Below, one piece after another: positions 47,013 to 56,887 of a stretch of DNA of 64,000 nucleotides (the first letter of the stretch is position 1; each line of letters opens with the position of its first letter). Made by a program: the position numbers and the translations under genes. The notes beneath the pieces were generated by a model. That model saw nothing but the letters and a program-made list of their open reading frames with translations, was not told the origin of the DNA and made no database searches. This stretch comes from CAWAYH01 sp963786195 (lineage in GTDB: Bacteria > Acidobacteriota > Vicinamibacteria > Vicinamibacterales > 2-12-FULL-66-21), in contig CAWAYH010000003.1 of assembly GCA_963786195.1 (NCBI GenBank), positions 62,001-126,000 of the forward strand. Direction: 5' to 3'.

Positions 47013-47850
47013 CTATTCACGCGCCGCCTTCATCTCGTCGCCCATCGTGAGTCGAGGCCGCTCGGAGGTTTTCAAAATATCAGATCGGTTATTTTGATTT
47101 CTTGCGCGATCCCGACCCGCCACGGACCGGCCACATTCATGGCCCACGAGAAACGCCGCGGCCTCGTGCGCGGTCAGGAGATAGTCGATCAACGTCCGCA
47201 GGTCCTGAATCGCCCGCCGATACTCCGGCGGCACGGTGTCGAACAAGGTGGTGATGATTTGCTCGCGGCGTTTCGTCAGTTCCGGGGCCAGCTCCGGTTG
47301 CTGTTTGAGAAGATCGCCCCAGGCCGGGCCCAGCGTGGCGCGGGCGGCGCGCCAGTCCGGCCCGACGCCTCGCAGATCGTGCGCTAATTGTTGAACGCAC
47401 TCGAGGGGATAGATCGCACGCGTGGCCAGGGCCTGATTCGCCAGTTCCACCTTGCGGCGCTCGATCGCTTCGCGGAACTCGCGGTCCCGACTCCACCGCG
47501 CCCACGCATCCCCCTCCGGTTCCGTCCGCGGATCGATGGCGGCCTCACTGGCCGGCCCGATGGCCTTGAGTCCGGCGGGGAGCGCCCGCGAGACCGTGGG
47601 TTGCTCTGGCGGTTCGATGCGGGGTCCGCCAGAGCTGTCGCGCACGCGGGCCTCGGCCTCGGCGCGACGTTCGATGTCACCCGCAAGTTTTTTGTCCGCG
47701 GTCTGCGTGGACGCGCGATGCCGCGCGCCATGCACGGAGAAGTAGAGACCACCAGACGTGATCGCAATAGGGCGACGTCGCGCAGTGGGTGGGATTCGCC
47801 CGTCCGTCTGGCAGCGTGAGATCTCGAGAGCACCGCTTATAGAGGCTCAC
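47013..47850 (-). CDS. protein with integrase-like Cys/His N-terminus and Nu1-like helical region
   Basis: Starting at GTG 47850 the first about 65 residues copy the integrase N-terminus in pattern: SLYKRCSRD ... NPTHCATSPYCDHVWW ... FSVHGARHRASTQTADKKLAGDIERRAEA versus the integrase SLRKWCSP ... HCPDSPGCEHHWFYDF. The rest has no recombinase domain. A helical part (FREAIERRKVELANQALATR ... IYPLECVQQLAHDLRG) recalls Nu1-type small terminase subunits. One inserted base near 47,746 splits it. The GTG overlaps the upstream stop (GTGA), which supports this start. Confidence 0.55.
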
Positions 47851-48097
47851 GATTGCGCCTCGTCCACGAGCGGGGCGGCCGTGCGCAGACTCGCGGCCTC
47901 GATCGCGGCTTCCGCCGCGTCGATGGCGCGGTAGCCTTCAAAGCACAACGTGCCGATCTGCGACCAGGCCACACGTCGCGCTGGTTCTCCGGAGACCGAC
48001 TGTTCGTGAACCCGTCCGCCATTTTTTCCAGCAAGGCAAAAATAGCTTTGGCGCGGTTCAGTCGTTCTTCGACGACGGGCTGAAAGGTGACGGACAT
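47847..48097 (-). CDS. small element protein (frame change near 48,000)
   Basis: About 83 residues. ATG 48097 with GGAGG 6 nt upstream gives MSVTFQPVVEERLNRAKAIF. After a frame change near 48,000 the reading continues SVSGEPARRVAWSQIGTLCF to APLVDEAQS. This is the one interruption that needs a deletion-type or double change. Function unknown; coupled to the next gene. Confidence 0.45.
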
Positions 48098-48260
48098 TGC
48101 TGGCCTCCACTGGAGGCCGCGGGCGGGAATGACGGCTGGTAGAATTGCCGTCAGCCACGTCTGCGGCTGTCTCCGCAACGGGGTTAGGGGTCCGGTTCCG
48201 CACGACCAATGCGGGCCGGGTCCCGCTTATTCCAGCCCAGCCCGCCGGAACCTGCCACCC

Positions 48261-48464
48261 CTACTCGAACGGGGTCCGGAACAAGTCGTCCGGATCGGGC
48301 GGCAGCAGCCGCGGCTGGGCCGGGCGCCCGGTGAACGCCTGGCGCCGGCACGACGGCTGGTAGAACCGCTGCCAGCGCTTCACGGGCTCGTAGACCGCGC
48401 CGCAGTGCTGGCACTGATGCGTTCGGGACGCATCGGAACGCATAACGCCGCTCGTGGGAGGCAT
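48261..48464 (-). CDS. zinc-ribbon micro-protein of the element
   Basis: 67 residues with CQHCGAVYEPVKRWQRFYQP followed by SCRRQAF. This CxxC...C pattern is typical of short phage zinc-finger proteins. ATG 48464 lies 5 bp after the tape-measure stop, with AAGGGG just upstream. Between its end and 48,097 there is about 160 bp without a supported gene. Confidence 0.6.
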   Translation of the reverse strand: MPPTSGVMRSDASRTHQCQHCGAVYEPVKRWQRFYQPSCRRQAFTGRPAQPRLLPPDPDDLFRTPFE

Positions 48465-48469
48465 ACCCC

Positions 48470-50845
48470 TTAGATCGGAATCCCGCGCCGCCGCAGGGCG
48501 CTCGTGACGGCCTTGTCAATGACGTCCGAGAACTGCGCCATGGCGGTATGGCTGGAGGTCACCACGGGCTGATGGAAGTTGTTGGTGATGTTCACGCCTG
48601 ATCCGACGCCCCCGCGCCCGCTGTTCATCGCGTGCATCGTGCCCAATCCATAGCGCTGCACCGCGGAGCGGTTCATCACAAACTCGCCGCTATGCGCCAT
48701 GATCGGGAAGCTGTCCCCGATATAGCCGCCCCGCGCGTAGGACTGGAGCACGCGGCCCCGATGAAGATAGCCGCCCGTCTCGGCCATTTGCGGTTCGAAA
48801 AACTCCGACCCGTCCCGTTCCGCCCGCCGGCCCATGCGATCGAGCGAGTCGCCGGCTTCATCCGCCGCGCCGCCGATGGCGTCAATCTTCGGGGGGATGT
48901 AGCCCAGCGCAATCGCCAGCCGGTCAATTGCACCCGCAATCGAATCAAAGCCCTGGGTCATGGTTTTGGCAAACGTGATCCCCGTGTCCTCGAGGGAGCT
49001 GAACGCCTGCGCCGCTTTCATCGGTCAGCAGGCCCATCTCGATCATGCGTTCGAGCATCGGCTTCATCGCGGCCGGGACTTCGCTGCCGGTTCTGAGCGC
49101 GGCCTGGACAAAGTCGTTCGTGGCATCGCCCATCTTGGTAATCACCAGCGTGGTATCCGCACCGGCCAGGTTGAGGACTTCGAAGTCCTCAATGAGCGTC
49201 TTCGCCATCTGGTCCAGGTGCGACTGCTGCGCCCGATCGCCCAGCTCTTCCCAGGAAATGCCGTAGCGTTGCATCGCGGTGGTCAGCTTGTCCGTGGACG
49301 CCTCGAGTTCCCCGAGGAGCTTCTTCAACACGTCAGGCGTGGCGGTGTTGCGGATGTTGAGGAACTGGGACAACAGATCCCCGCGCCCGGTGAAATCCGC
49401 CATGCCCCGCAGGTCCCCGAGATCGACACCCGCGTTGATCTCGCGTCGGCCTTGGGCCTCCGCGCGCACCCGCTGCTCGTATTCCGTGGGGCCGAAGAGT
49501 TTGCTCACGAGCGCGGAGATCCCGGACACGGCCAACCCACCCAGTCCTGGTAGAATCCCGCTCAGCATCTGGCCGCCGAAGGACCCGGCAAAGTCCTTCG
49601 AAAACCCGCTCACGATCCCGGACCCGATGGCATTGCCCCCAAAGGCCGCCCCGCTCAACAACGGATTCCCCCACCCTGCAAGGCTTGGAGCAGCACGGAC
49701 CCGAGGTCCCCGCCGAAGTTGCCCATCGTGCCGAAGCTGCGCCCCAGCAGCCCCGTCGGCAAATTCATAAACTGGTCAAACCGGGGCAGCGCCTGAGCCG
49801 TCCCCGGCAGCGATCCCAGCGTCGAATCGAGCCCCGGCATGCCAAACGTGCTCAGGAGCGTCGGCACGCTGATCGGATAGTGCATCCCAGGTGCTGAGGA
49901 GAGCCCCTGATACTGGTTCGGCACAAACCCCATGATCCGGGCGCGTTCGTCAGCCAGTTTCTTCGCCGCGGCGGCGGCTTCGCGTGCTAATCGTTCCAGC
50001 GCTTGGGTCCGCTCACGCTCAGCCGCTTCAAATTGTTGCAGGGCACTTGTGGATGATGTGGGATAGAGCGCGGACATGCCCGCGATGGACTCCTGCCACA
50101 TCTTGAGGCCTTGGCTGCTGAAGGTGTTCCGGGCAATCTCCGGGAACGGCCGTCGCGTGCCTTCGGTGTAGAGCACACCGGCCGCTTGCACGGGACCACC
50201 CACCTCGGATTCCGCCATCATTGTGGCGAACCTGTGCCACCGGTCGGCGGCTTGTGCAATCAGAAACGCTGTGATCGCCAGACCCTGGTTCAAGTAATCG
50301 ATCGGCCGGCGGATCGAAAAGTCTGACCCGAGCACCGCCCCACCGACCACCATCTGAAACCCCGTCCAGGACTTCGCGAGGTCATCCAGCGCATCTCGAG
50401 AATCCTGGGTCGCTTTGGAGTGCTCGAAGTAGGTCCGCACCGATTGGCCAATGGCGGCGGCGACCGCGGTCGCGCCCACCACCGCGATCCCGGCCGCCGT
50501 CGACCACGCCACCATCGCGGTGATCGAAAGTCCCGTGGCGGCGGTCAGCGTGGCCGCAGACCCGCCGAGGATCGCTTGCTCTTTGGCGAGCATCTCGGCC
50601 TTGTTCGTGGCCAGGATCCATTGTGTCATCTGCTGCGACGTGGCGTCCGCCGACAGCTCTTGAATCCGAACGGTCTCCTTGGTCTTCTCGCCAAGGCCGC
50701 CGATCTGGCTGGTGACTTTACTGAGGGGGTCTTGCGTGGCTTTCGAGGCCGTCTCGATCTTCTTAATACCCTGTTCGACGGCCGCGAGTTCGCGCTTCGC
50801 GTCGCTCGCGTCCGCGGTGATCGAGAGGGTGAGATCTAACGCCAT
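48470..50845 (-). CDS. phage tail tape-measure protein (two frame changes near 49,670 and 49,015)
   Basis: About 790 residues. It begins with a coiled-coil region (SDAKRELAAVEQGIKKIET), has a glycine/alanine-rich hydrophobic segment (TGLSITAMVAWSTAAGIAVVGA) and a second one (FGGQMLSGILPGLGGLAVSG). It ends with a region common at tape-measure C-termini: YARGGYIGDSFPIMAHSGEFVMNRSAV and HTAMAQFSDVIDKAV. In tailed phages this protein sets tail length and enters the host envelope during DNA injection. Its length corresponds to a tail of moderate length. No tail tube, chaperone or baseplate gene flanks it. Confidence 0.85.
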
Positions 50846-50900
50846 GGTCTCGCTCCTAACTGCGGTGTCTCAAAAGGGACTTGCAAGTCCGTTTTCAAGT

Positions 50901-51107
50901 TTAGCGGACGTATTCGACGTCCTCGGCCCGCGGCCCTTTGCCGCGGTCCGTGACGACGAACGACAGCCGCGCCCCGATCGAGGGCGGCAGCTGGCCCGGC
51001 AAGCTCGTCAAATGCACAAACACGTCTTCCTGTTCGCCACTGACGCGGATAAACCCGAAGCCTTTATTCGCGTCATACCGCACAATTTTTCCAATCTGTC
51101 GGTCCAT
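50901..51107 (-). CDS. cold-shock-domain protein
   Basis: A 68-residue CSD with RNP1 (KGFGFIRV) and RNP2 (DVFVHLTSL) motifs, so it binds single-stranded nucleic acid. ATG 51107 follows GAGGA. It lies 8 bp after terL and 55 bp before the tape measure. It may be an RNA chaperone for late transcripts. Confidence 0.85.
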   Translation of the reverse strand: MDRQIGKIVRYDANKGFGFIRVSGEQEDVFVHLTSLPGQLPPSIGARLSFVVTDRGKGPRAEDVEYVR

Positions 51108-51115
51108 GGCTGTCC

Positions 51116-52547
51116 TCACACCCAATCCGGAATACGCGCCGTGCCGATCACGGACCGACTGGCCCGCGCGACCGCGACCAGCGCGCCGGCCGCCGCGTTG
51201 ATCACGTCATCGTTCCCGCGCGGCGGATGATCGATCGAATCCTTCCCCGATCGGGACGTCCGGCGTTCCAGGTTCACGAGCTGATGGAGCAGCCGCGGCA
51301 GATCGAGCAGTTCGGCCTGGCCGGACATCAGCAGCGGGAGCATCGCGGTATACAACTCGCTCTTGGTGTCGTCACTGGGGCGATACGCGATGCCGCGGCG
51401 CTCGAACCGGACGCGCGGCCACTGGCCCGCGTAGTGATCGCCGCCGACGCTCGTCACGCGATAGGGCTGCAGCAGCCCGCAGAACTCGTCCGTGACCGCA
51501 TCGGGATTGCAGGGCGCGCGGCGCTCCGCCACCGAGATCGAGCACGGCCCGCCCGCGCGCATCCTTGTGCGCGATGGCCAGCGTGAAGCTATCCGCACTG
51601 CCGCCACTCGGATCGACAAACGCCGCATACGTGACATCCGCCTGCGGCTCGAGTGCCACGCGACCCTTGACGGTGACCGCCTCCACGGCTTCGCGGGAAA
51701 TGTAGCGCTCGAGGTCCCGGCGGAACTCCGCGCCGTATTCGGCGGAGGCGCTCGCGTCGTCCTCGAGATACGCCTGATCGATGAGCGCCTGCGGCACGCC
51801 CGCGTTCATCGTGCGCGTGGCCGCTTGCCACACCAGCACATCGCCGGGTTTCCCGAAGTGCTGCTGATACGCCGACCACAGCACGCCGGCCCGCCGATAG
51901 GGGCTCGACAAGCCCAGGAGCAACGCGCCCGGGACGGTGGCCATCGCGGGGCGGATGGCGTTGACGACTTCCACATCCGGGGAGGCGCTCGCTTCGTCCG
52001 TGTGCCAGAACGCCAATTCATCCAGGAGCGCCGCCACGATGGTGTAGCCCCGGACCGTGCGAAAGCTCGAGGTATGCACTTCGATGACGACGCGCGTGGT
52101 CAGCTCGAGCGATTCTGCGGTCTCCTGGGCAATGAGCGCCGCGAGTTCCGGATGATCGTGAAAGACCGCCCGGATGTATCTCGTCAGCACGCGCGCCTGT
52201 TTCCGATCCGCCGCGATGAGCATGACCGTGCCGCGTTCCCCCGGACTGAGCACGGGCGCATAGTTCCGACACGTCGCCAGGAACGCCGCGAGCACCGCGG
52301 CCGTGCGCGACTTCCCGCCGCGCCGGCCAATCACCAGCCAGGCTTCCCGCGCCGGACTCGTCGGAGGCTCCCGCTGCGTGCACGCCCGAATGAGGTCCGC
52401 GCCGGCCTCGTCCTCCGGCGGCGCGCCGAGGATGGCCCCGATACACGCGCGCCACGCCTGCCACGACGGGCCGAGCAGGTCCGGGGCATACCGCGCCAGG
52501 AACCGCTCGAACAACCGCGCCTCGGCCTGCACCGCGATCCGCGTCAC
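51116..52547 (-). CDS. terL: terminase large subunit TerL (one frame change near 51,530)
   Basis: The packaging motor that cuts and pumps phage DNA. The ATPase has Walker A IGRRGGKSRTAA, Walker B TIVAALLDELAFW and a coupling motif LLLGLSSPYRR. The nuclease domain has YAAFVDPSGGSADSF, a middle acidic segment near GDHYAGQW and the final DHPPRGNDDVINAAAGA, so all three acidic positions are present. About 477 residues, full length. Start ATG 52547 overlaps the upstream stop by four bases. Confidence 0.88.
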
Positions 52548-53251
52548 GCGATGACCCGCATGGCCTGCAACCGGATAATCGCGTCCTCAGACGTCGTCAA
52601 GGTCTTGCGCACACGCGCGTCCGCCTCGTGGGTCCACTGTGGCCAGCGCGCCTGTTGTCGGGCTCTGATGCCACTCCGTAGCCGCGTCACCACCGCCAAA
52701 TCATTCGGCGTGATGTCGCGGACAAACTTCGGCATCTGGAGTTCGATCGCCTCCTCCACCGCCAGGACCAACGCCCAGTCCTGGGTATCGCTCGACCGGA
52801 GATACCAATCCACGATCGGGCCCAGCGCCCCGTCCTGAATCAGGCGCGCCGCATTCGCTTGCGCCGCTTCGTCCACGCCGCGCTGACGCGACACCTGCGT
52901 GTCGTCCATGAGCGGCTCGAGCTGCAGCTGTTGCCAGGGAGGCAAGACCCGCTCATGCGCCTTCCGCACGGTGGCGATCGTCGTCTTCGCGGCCTCCAGT
53001 GCCCCGAGCATGTCCGTCTGCAGCCTCGCGATCGTCTTGTCCTGTTCGGCTTCGGCATGCTGCCGAATCTCCCGCTCGACCACCGCCGGCATCGTCAGGC
53101 CATAGTTCCGCCGCGCGTAATCCTCGCGGTTCCGCTCGAGAATCTCCGTCACCCGGCCGTCTCGGCCGGCGCGCGCCTGCCGCCAGACATCCCGCTTACT
53201 TTCCGTCAGCGCCACGAACCCGAGTTCGGGCGGACTTACCTTGATGTCCAT
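52544..53251 (-). CDS. hypothetical element protein upstream of terL
   Basis: About 235 residues, mostly helical, with a long charged middle (EREIRQHAEAEQDKTIARLQ). No family is recognised. ATG 53251 has GGAGG 8 nt upstream; two earlier ATGs are less well placed. Coupled to terL, which suggests a packaging role. Confidence 0.6.
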   Translation of the reverse strand: MDIKVSPPELGFVALTESKRDVWRQARAGRDGRVTEILERNREDYARRNYGLTMPAVVEREIRQHAEAEQDKTIARLQTDMLGALEAAKTTIATVRKAHERVLPPWQQLQLEPLMDDTQVSRQRGVDEAAQANAARLIQDGALGPIVDWYLRSSDTQDWALVLAVEEAIELQMPKFVRDITPNDLAVVTRLRSGIRARQQARWPQWTHEADARVRKTLTTSEDAIIRLQAMRVIA

Positions 53252-53253
53252 CG

Positions 53254-53631
53254 TCATCCTCCATTCGCTGTCCACGGCCACTCACCCCAATCGGCGCCCT
53301 CATTCGGCGTAATCACGCTCGGCGTAAACACGCCTGCCGCGACCGACGCCGCTTCATCGCGTGGCGCGTCGCCCCGCGCGAACACCCCGCCGCGCACGTC
53401 CTCCACCACGTAACTCGCCACACTAGCCCCGGAGACGCGCGCCACAATCGGACAGCCTACGCTCGCTCCCGTCGGCAGCAACGCCGTCGCAATGGTGTAG
53501 TCCGCGTTGATGTGGGCTTCCGCTTGGAGCCGAAGCGTGGTGCTCGCGCCGTTGATGGCCCACACCTGGCCGCCGCGCCAGTCGTTCAACACGTGAGTCG
53601 CCGGCTTGAGCGCACGGATACGCGTCTCCAT
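53254..53631 (-). CDS. hypothetical beta-rich element protein
   Basis: 125 residues, beta-strand-rich and glycine/alanine-rich (NGASTTLRLQAEAHINADYT, VARVSGASVASYVVEDVRGG). It ends in a GEWPWTANGG tail. It could be a small structural protein, but nothing identifies it. It is packed between neighbours with gaps of 1-2 bp. Confidence 0.55.
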   Translation of the reverse strand: METRIRALKPATHVLNDWRGGQVWAINGASTTLRLQAEAHINADYTIATALLPTGASVGCPIVARVSGASVASYVVEDVRGGVFARGDAPRDEAASVAAGVFTPSVITPNEGADWGEWPWTANGG

Positions 53632-53632
53632 C

Positions 53633-54124
53633 TCAGTCCTCCCGTAACGCGTCGAGCGGCGCCTTCAACTGCTTCGTTCTCCGCTCGAGGCCCAACAGAC
53701 TGTCAATCCCTTGCGCCGTGCGAATCAGCCCCTGCAGCTGGGACAGCCAGGCCACGCGCAACTTCCCGCGCTTGTCGAACAGGCCCCGCAGCTCGATCGC
53801 CCCGTCCAATTGGGCGATGCGCCGATGGATGCGGGCGCGATAACTGTGCAGACTCCGGCGCCGGGCGGTGATGGCGTCCACGCCGCCATCGTCGGCAATC
53901 GAGGCGTCTGCGAACTCGGCCAGCTCCGCGGCCAGGTGCACGAACTCCGGCGGCAGGCGATCGGTGCGCAGCGCATGCTGCGAGGCCGCGAAGTTGCCCG
54001 GCAGAAAGCGGCCTGTCTTCGGATCCTTCGCCGGCCAAGTCAGGGTGGTCGGCAGTAACCCTGTGGGCAGAACCTGGGCAGAATCGCCCGGGGCGTTGTC
54101 GGCTGGTTCAAGTGAGTCAGTCAT
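53633..54124 (-). CDS. putative terminase small subunit-like protein
   Basis: 163 residues. It contains PKTGRFLPGNFAASQHALRT near the N-terminus, a sequence type often found in phage small terminases and related DNA-binding proteins. Then RRRSLHSYRARIHRRIAQLD and GLFDKRGKLRVAWLSQLQGL. Three genes upstream of terL is a normal place for a small subunit. Family assignment is inference. Confidence 0.5.
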   Translation of the reverse strand: MTDSLEPADNAPGDSAQVLPTGLLPTTLTWPAKDPKTGRFLPGNFAASQHALRTDRLPPEFVHLAAELAEFADASIADDGGVDAITARRRSLHSYRARIHRRIAQLDGAIELRGLFDKRGKLRVAWLSQLQGLIRTAQGIDSLLGLERRTKQLKAPLDALRED

Positions 54125-54230
54125 TTACGTGCCTGCGTCCTCCGCGTCTGCGCTGCGTCTCCGTGCAGTGTTGCCGGTTCCGTTTGCGCCTCCTGCGACT
54201 ACTGTCGAAGGCTGGTTGCGTTGCCGGTTC

Positions 54231-54335
54231 CAATGGGGACACGGGGACAGACACCCCTAAAGGGGGGTGTTGTCCTGTCCCTTTGTCCCTGGGGACATGT
54301 CCCCAACGTGTCCCGGACAAGTTGTCCCGGCTCAT
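54231..54335. repeat. GGGACA/TGTCCC repeat cluster with stem-loops
   Basis: At least eight GGGACA or TGTCCC hexamers occur in about 105 bp of the only real gap in the element (54125-54331). They form a long imperfect stem-loop (arms about 54236-54257 and 54262-54289) and a perfect 14-base palindrome at 54291-54304. The left part (54125-54180) carries CCTCCGCGTCTGCG-type repeats. Candidate origin or regulatory site for the element. Confidence 0.5.
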
Positions 54336-54562
54336 AAGGGCCGTCCCTCTGCTCTAAATCGTTTGCATGCCTCTGCGAAGCGTTCCCGGCCGCGCTCATC
54401 AAGACACGTAGGTGCGGGGCAGAGGTAGCCGAGCCACTCACCTGCGCCCCTAGCCACGAGCATCGCGGCATTGAGCCAGAAGCCCTCCCCGCAATTGAGG
54501 CATGTTTCCCAGCTGTAGTTCTCCTGTGTATTCCGCTCGCAAGAGAGTGAGACGCCGCTCAT
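54332..54562 (-). CDS. four-cysteine zinc-ribbon protein
   Basis: 76 residues with CLNCGEGFWLNAAML and LCPAPTCLDERGRERF, which could bind one zinc. ATG 54562 overlaps the helicase stop (ATGA). It ends at the edge of the GGGACA repeat cluster. Function unknown; a DNA-binding partner of the helicase is possible. Confidence 0.55.
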   Translation of the reverse strand: MSGVSLSCERNTQENYSWETCLNCGEGFWLNAAMLVARGAGEWLGYLCPAPTCLDERGRERFAEACKRFRAEGRPL

Positions 54563-55770
54563 GACGCTCTCCGCTCGACGAGCGCGATCCGGTGAATGCC
54601 ATCCCCGCCCGTGATGCGCGTAAACATGTGGGGATGCCGCTGCACGGCTTTCTTGATGGTGTCCGGCTTGGCGTCGAGGCCCTGGGCGAGACTGGCGAGG
54701 GTTTGCGGGCTCTGTGTCACCGCCGCCTTGATCCGTTCCCACAGCCGGAGATCGCTCACCAGTTCATCGAGGCCGGCAGCGTCCACGGGCTGGACGTCGA
54801 TACGCTCGGGACTAAACCCCAAGGTGTAGGCCCGGGTGCGCTGGAGCGGCCCGAAGTTGTCCTTGCGGTTGATCAGGCCGACGCTGAGCGTCTGCGGGCC
54901 GGTATCGACGGTCTTGATAAACCAGGTGCTACGAGCGCTGTTGTGCCAGAAGGCGCTCCCGAAGGGCCGCTGGTCGCCGTTCTCGGCCTTGGTGATATGC
55001 GCCGTGTGGAGGCCACCGATGCGGAGCTGACGCACCGCGCGGAAATAACCCAGGGCGGCCTCGGCGCTCTCCGGCGCCCCGTCGCAGGCGAAGCCGCAGC
55101 TATCGAAGATGCCGAACGTGATCTCCTCGTCCGCAATGATGCGGCGCAGGCGATCGACTTCCTGCACCAGCGGTCGATCGCAGAACACGTAGCGGATCGA
55201 CGGCATACGGTCCGCGCCGAAGAGGTGTCTGAGCCGGCGGTGATGCGTGCCGGCCGTCAGCTCCCAATCCAGATACAGCACACGTTCGCCGTGCGCCTCG
55301 AGCCGGCCCGCCCAGTTCAGCGCTAGGAGACTCTTCCCGGTCCCGCCATCGCCGAAGAGCACTTGCGAATGGTCGGTGTAGACCGGAATGCCGTCGATCG
55401 GGATGGCCGTCTCCGGCGTATCCGCCCGCACCTGGCTGAGCATCACGGCCGGCTGACCTTGACGTTCGGCGGTCAATACCAGCGTGCAGAGTTCTTCGAC
55501 GAGTCCGATCCAATCCACCTTCCCGGCCGTGCGCGCCCGTTCCGCCAGATACTTCCCCCGCGTGACGCGGGCCGCCGCGCTCGAGAAATTCATCGAGCTG
55601 GAATTCAGGCAGGCCTCGTCGAAGACGCGAGCGCCCGCGAGCCCGCACGTCACACTGAGTTCCCCGTGCAGCTCGTGACGATCGAAACGCAGGCGAGACA
55701 CGCGGAACTCAATCTGGTGCTCCGGAACGGCCGCGTGATACTCGCCGTCGCTATGGGTCTTGAAGATCAC
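54559..55770 (-). CDS. RecA-fold replicative helicase (RepA/AAA_25-like)
   Basis: 403 residues. An N-terminal part of unknown fold is followed by a RecA-like ATPase with Walker A FGDGGTGKSLLAL, a strand VLYLDWEL, Walker B ITFGIFDSCGFA and HTAHITKAENGDQRPFGSAF (sensor region). The C-terminus has a small helix-turn-helix (TLASLAQGLDAKPDTIKKAV). This is the layout of plasmid RepA-like hexameric helicases found in phages and satellites. It gives the element its own replication function. Coupled at both ends to neighbours. Confidence 0.8.
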   Translation of the reverse strand: MIFKTHSDGEYHAAVPEHQIEFRVSRLRFDRHELHGELSVTCGLAGARVFDEACLNSSSMNFSSAAARVTRGKYLAERARTAGKVDWIGLVEELCTLVLTAERQGQPAVMLSQVRADTPETAIPIDGIPVYTDHSQVLFGDGGTGKSLLALNWAGRLEAHGERVLYLDWELTAGTHHRRLRHLFGADRMPSIRYVFCDRPLVQEVDRLRRIIADEEITFGIFDSCGFACDGAPESAEAALGYFRAVRQLRIGGLHTAHITKAENGDQRPFGSAFWHNSARSTWFIKTVDTGPQTLSVGLINRKDNFGPLQRTRAYTLGFSPERIDVQPVDAAGLDELVSDLRLWERIKAAVTQSPQTLASLAQGLDAKPDTIKKAVQRHPHMFTRITGGDGIHRIALVERRAS

Positions 55771-55943
55771 CGCCGTGGCCGCCGCGTTTTCGAGCCGTCA
55801 CCGAAGGGCCGCTGGAATCGATCGATGGCATCGACGTCGATGGCGACGTCCTCGACCTTTTTCTCGATGCGCCTGGCAATCTCGAGGATCGTCCGGAGGA
55901 GTTGCTCGAATTGGTTTCTGGTAAGATGCTGCTCGTCGGTCAT
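55767..55943 (-). CDS. 58-residue helical protein before the helicase
   Basis: A short helical protein (EQHLTRNQFEQLLRTILEIA) with a basic tail. ATG 55943 is the likely start. It overlaps the helicase start as ATGA. Unknown function. Confidence 0.5.
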   Translation of the reverse strand: MTDEQHLTRNQFEQLLRTILEIARRIEKKVEDVAIDVDAIDRFQRPFGDGSKTRRPRR

Positions 55944-56016
55944 GGTCCACATCCCCGTGACTGATTGCGCGCGGATTGGGAAGTCACCCCGTCCGCGCGT
56001 TCCGCTTTGTAGCGGC

Positions 56017-56238
56017 CTACGCGGTCTGTGCTTCACGAATCCACTTCTCAGCCAGGGCCTGGACTTCTGCCGCGTCATAGCGCACGGAACGCAGCTCGGT
56101 GCCATCCGCGGCTTTGACTCGGATCGGTCGGAGCAGTCCCGCGCGTTCAAACTTCAGGATCTGCGCCTGGCTGAACCCGAGGACGTCCGCGACTTCGCGG
56201 CGACGATAGATGAGTTTGTTGGTGCGCATGTTGTTCAC
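56017..56238 (-). CDS. MerR/HTH_17-type DNA-binding protein, likely excisionase
   Basis: 73 residues. YRRREVADVLGFSQAQILKFERAG is a winged-helix of the MerR/Xis class, followed by the wing SVRYDAAEVQALAEKW. Proteins of this kind direct excision or act as early regulators. Start at ATG 56238 or 56229. Promoter-proximal position in the early part of the element fits. Confidence 0.75.
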   Translation of the reverse strand: MNNMRTNKLIYRRREVADVLGFSQAQILKFERAGLLRPIRVKAADGTELRSVRYDAAEVQALAEKWIREAQTA

Positions 56239-56271
56239 TGCGCACCAATTCTGCCGGGGGAAAAAGGGGAA

Positions 56272-56787
56272 TTAATCGAGGATTCTGAGAACCTGACGCT
56301 GTTTCTTCAACCGCTCACGAAAACGCCGTCGCAGAGCGTCCGTGATCCACACGTCAGGATAGGCCCCACGCAAGGCGTGAATCGCAGTCTCAATCACTAA
56401 CTTCTGCGATTCGTTCCGCTCGACGGCGGCCAGCATGGCCGCATCCAGTGCAGGATACTTCGGGGGCTGACGGCGAGGTCGCTTGAGCACGGCAACAAGT
56501 CGCGGCAGTTCCGCATCGACCCGTTGTTGAACGGCAGGGGTGCGCGGACGCGTGGGCTCGACCAGCATCGGCCCGTAGCGTTCCACCACAAGACCACCAT
56601 CGGGCGCCGGCACCAACCGGCACTGCTGGCCGACACCAGGGAGGGGATCCGCGAGCCGCTCTTTCACGCGTTGCCGCGCAGACTGTGCCATGCGTCTGTT
56701 CGCAAAGTCCTGCGCCACGGCGCGGTGAAGTTCGCTGACGGTCTCGGAGTGGAGACGTTTCCGCTTTCTGCCCGTGTTTCTGCCCAT
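56272..56787 (-). CDS. hypothetical basic element protein
   Basis: 171 residues, strongly basic at the N-terminus, with a middle segment LVVERYGPMLVEPTRPRTPA and a helical C-terminus. First gene of the element's minus-strand run. No family recognised. TATACC at -18 to -13 is a weak -10 resemblance. Confidence 0.5.
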   Translation of the reverse strand: MGRNTGRKRKRLHSETVSELHRAVAQDFANRRMAQSARQRVKERLADPLPGVGQQCRLVPAPDGGLVVERYGPMLVEPTRPRTPAVQQRVDAELPRLVAVLKRPRRQPPKYPALDAAMLAAVERNESQKLVIETAIHALRGAYPDVWITDALRRRFRERLKKQRQVLRILD

Positions 56788-56851
56788 CGGTTATGACGCG
56801 GTATAAAAACTATCAATGATTATGCGGGTTCTTGTAAGATCTGGCGAGCAG

Positions 56852-56887
56852 AAAAAGAGCGCCGCAACATGTTGATGCCGCGGCGCT
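56852..56887 (-). terminator. intrinsic terminator near the right end of the element
   Basis: On the minus strand, AGCGCCGC, a 14-base loop, then GCGGCGCT, followed by CTTTTT. In the integrated state nothing is transcribed towards it. In the excised circle it lies just after the integrase stop codon. Confidence 0.7.
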
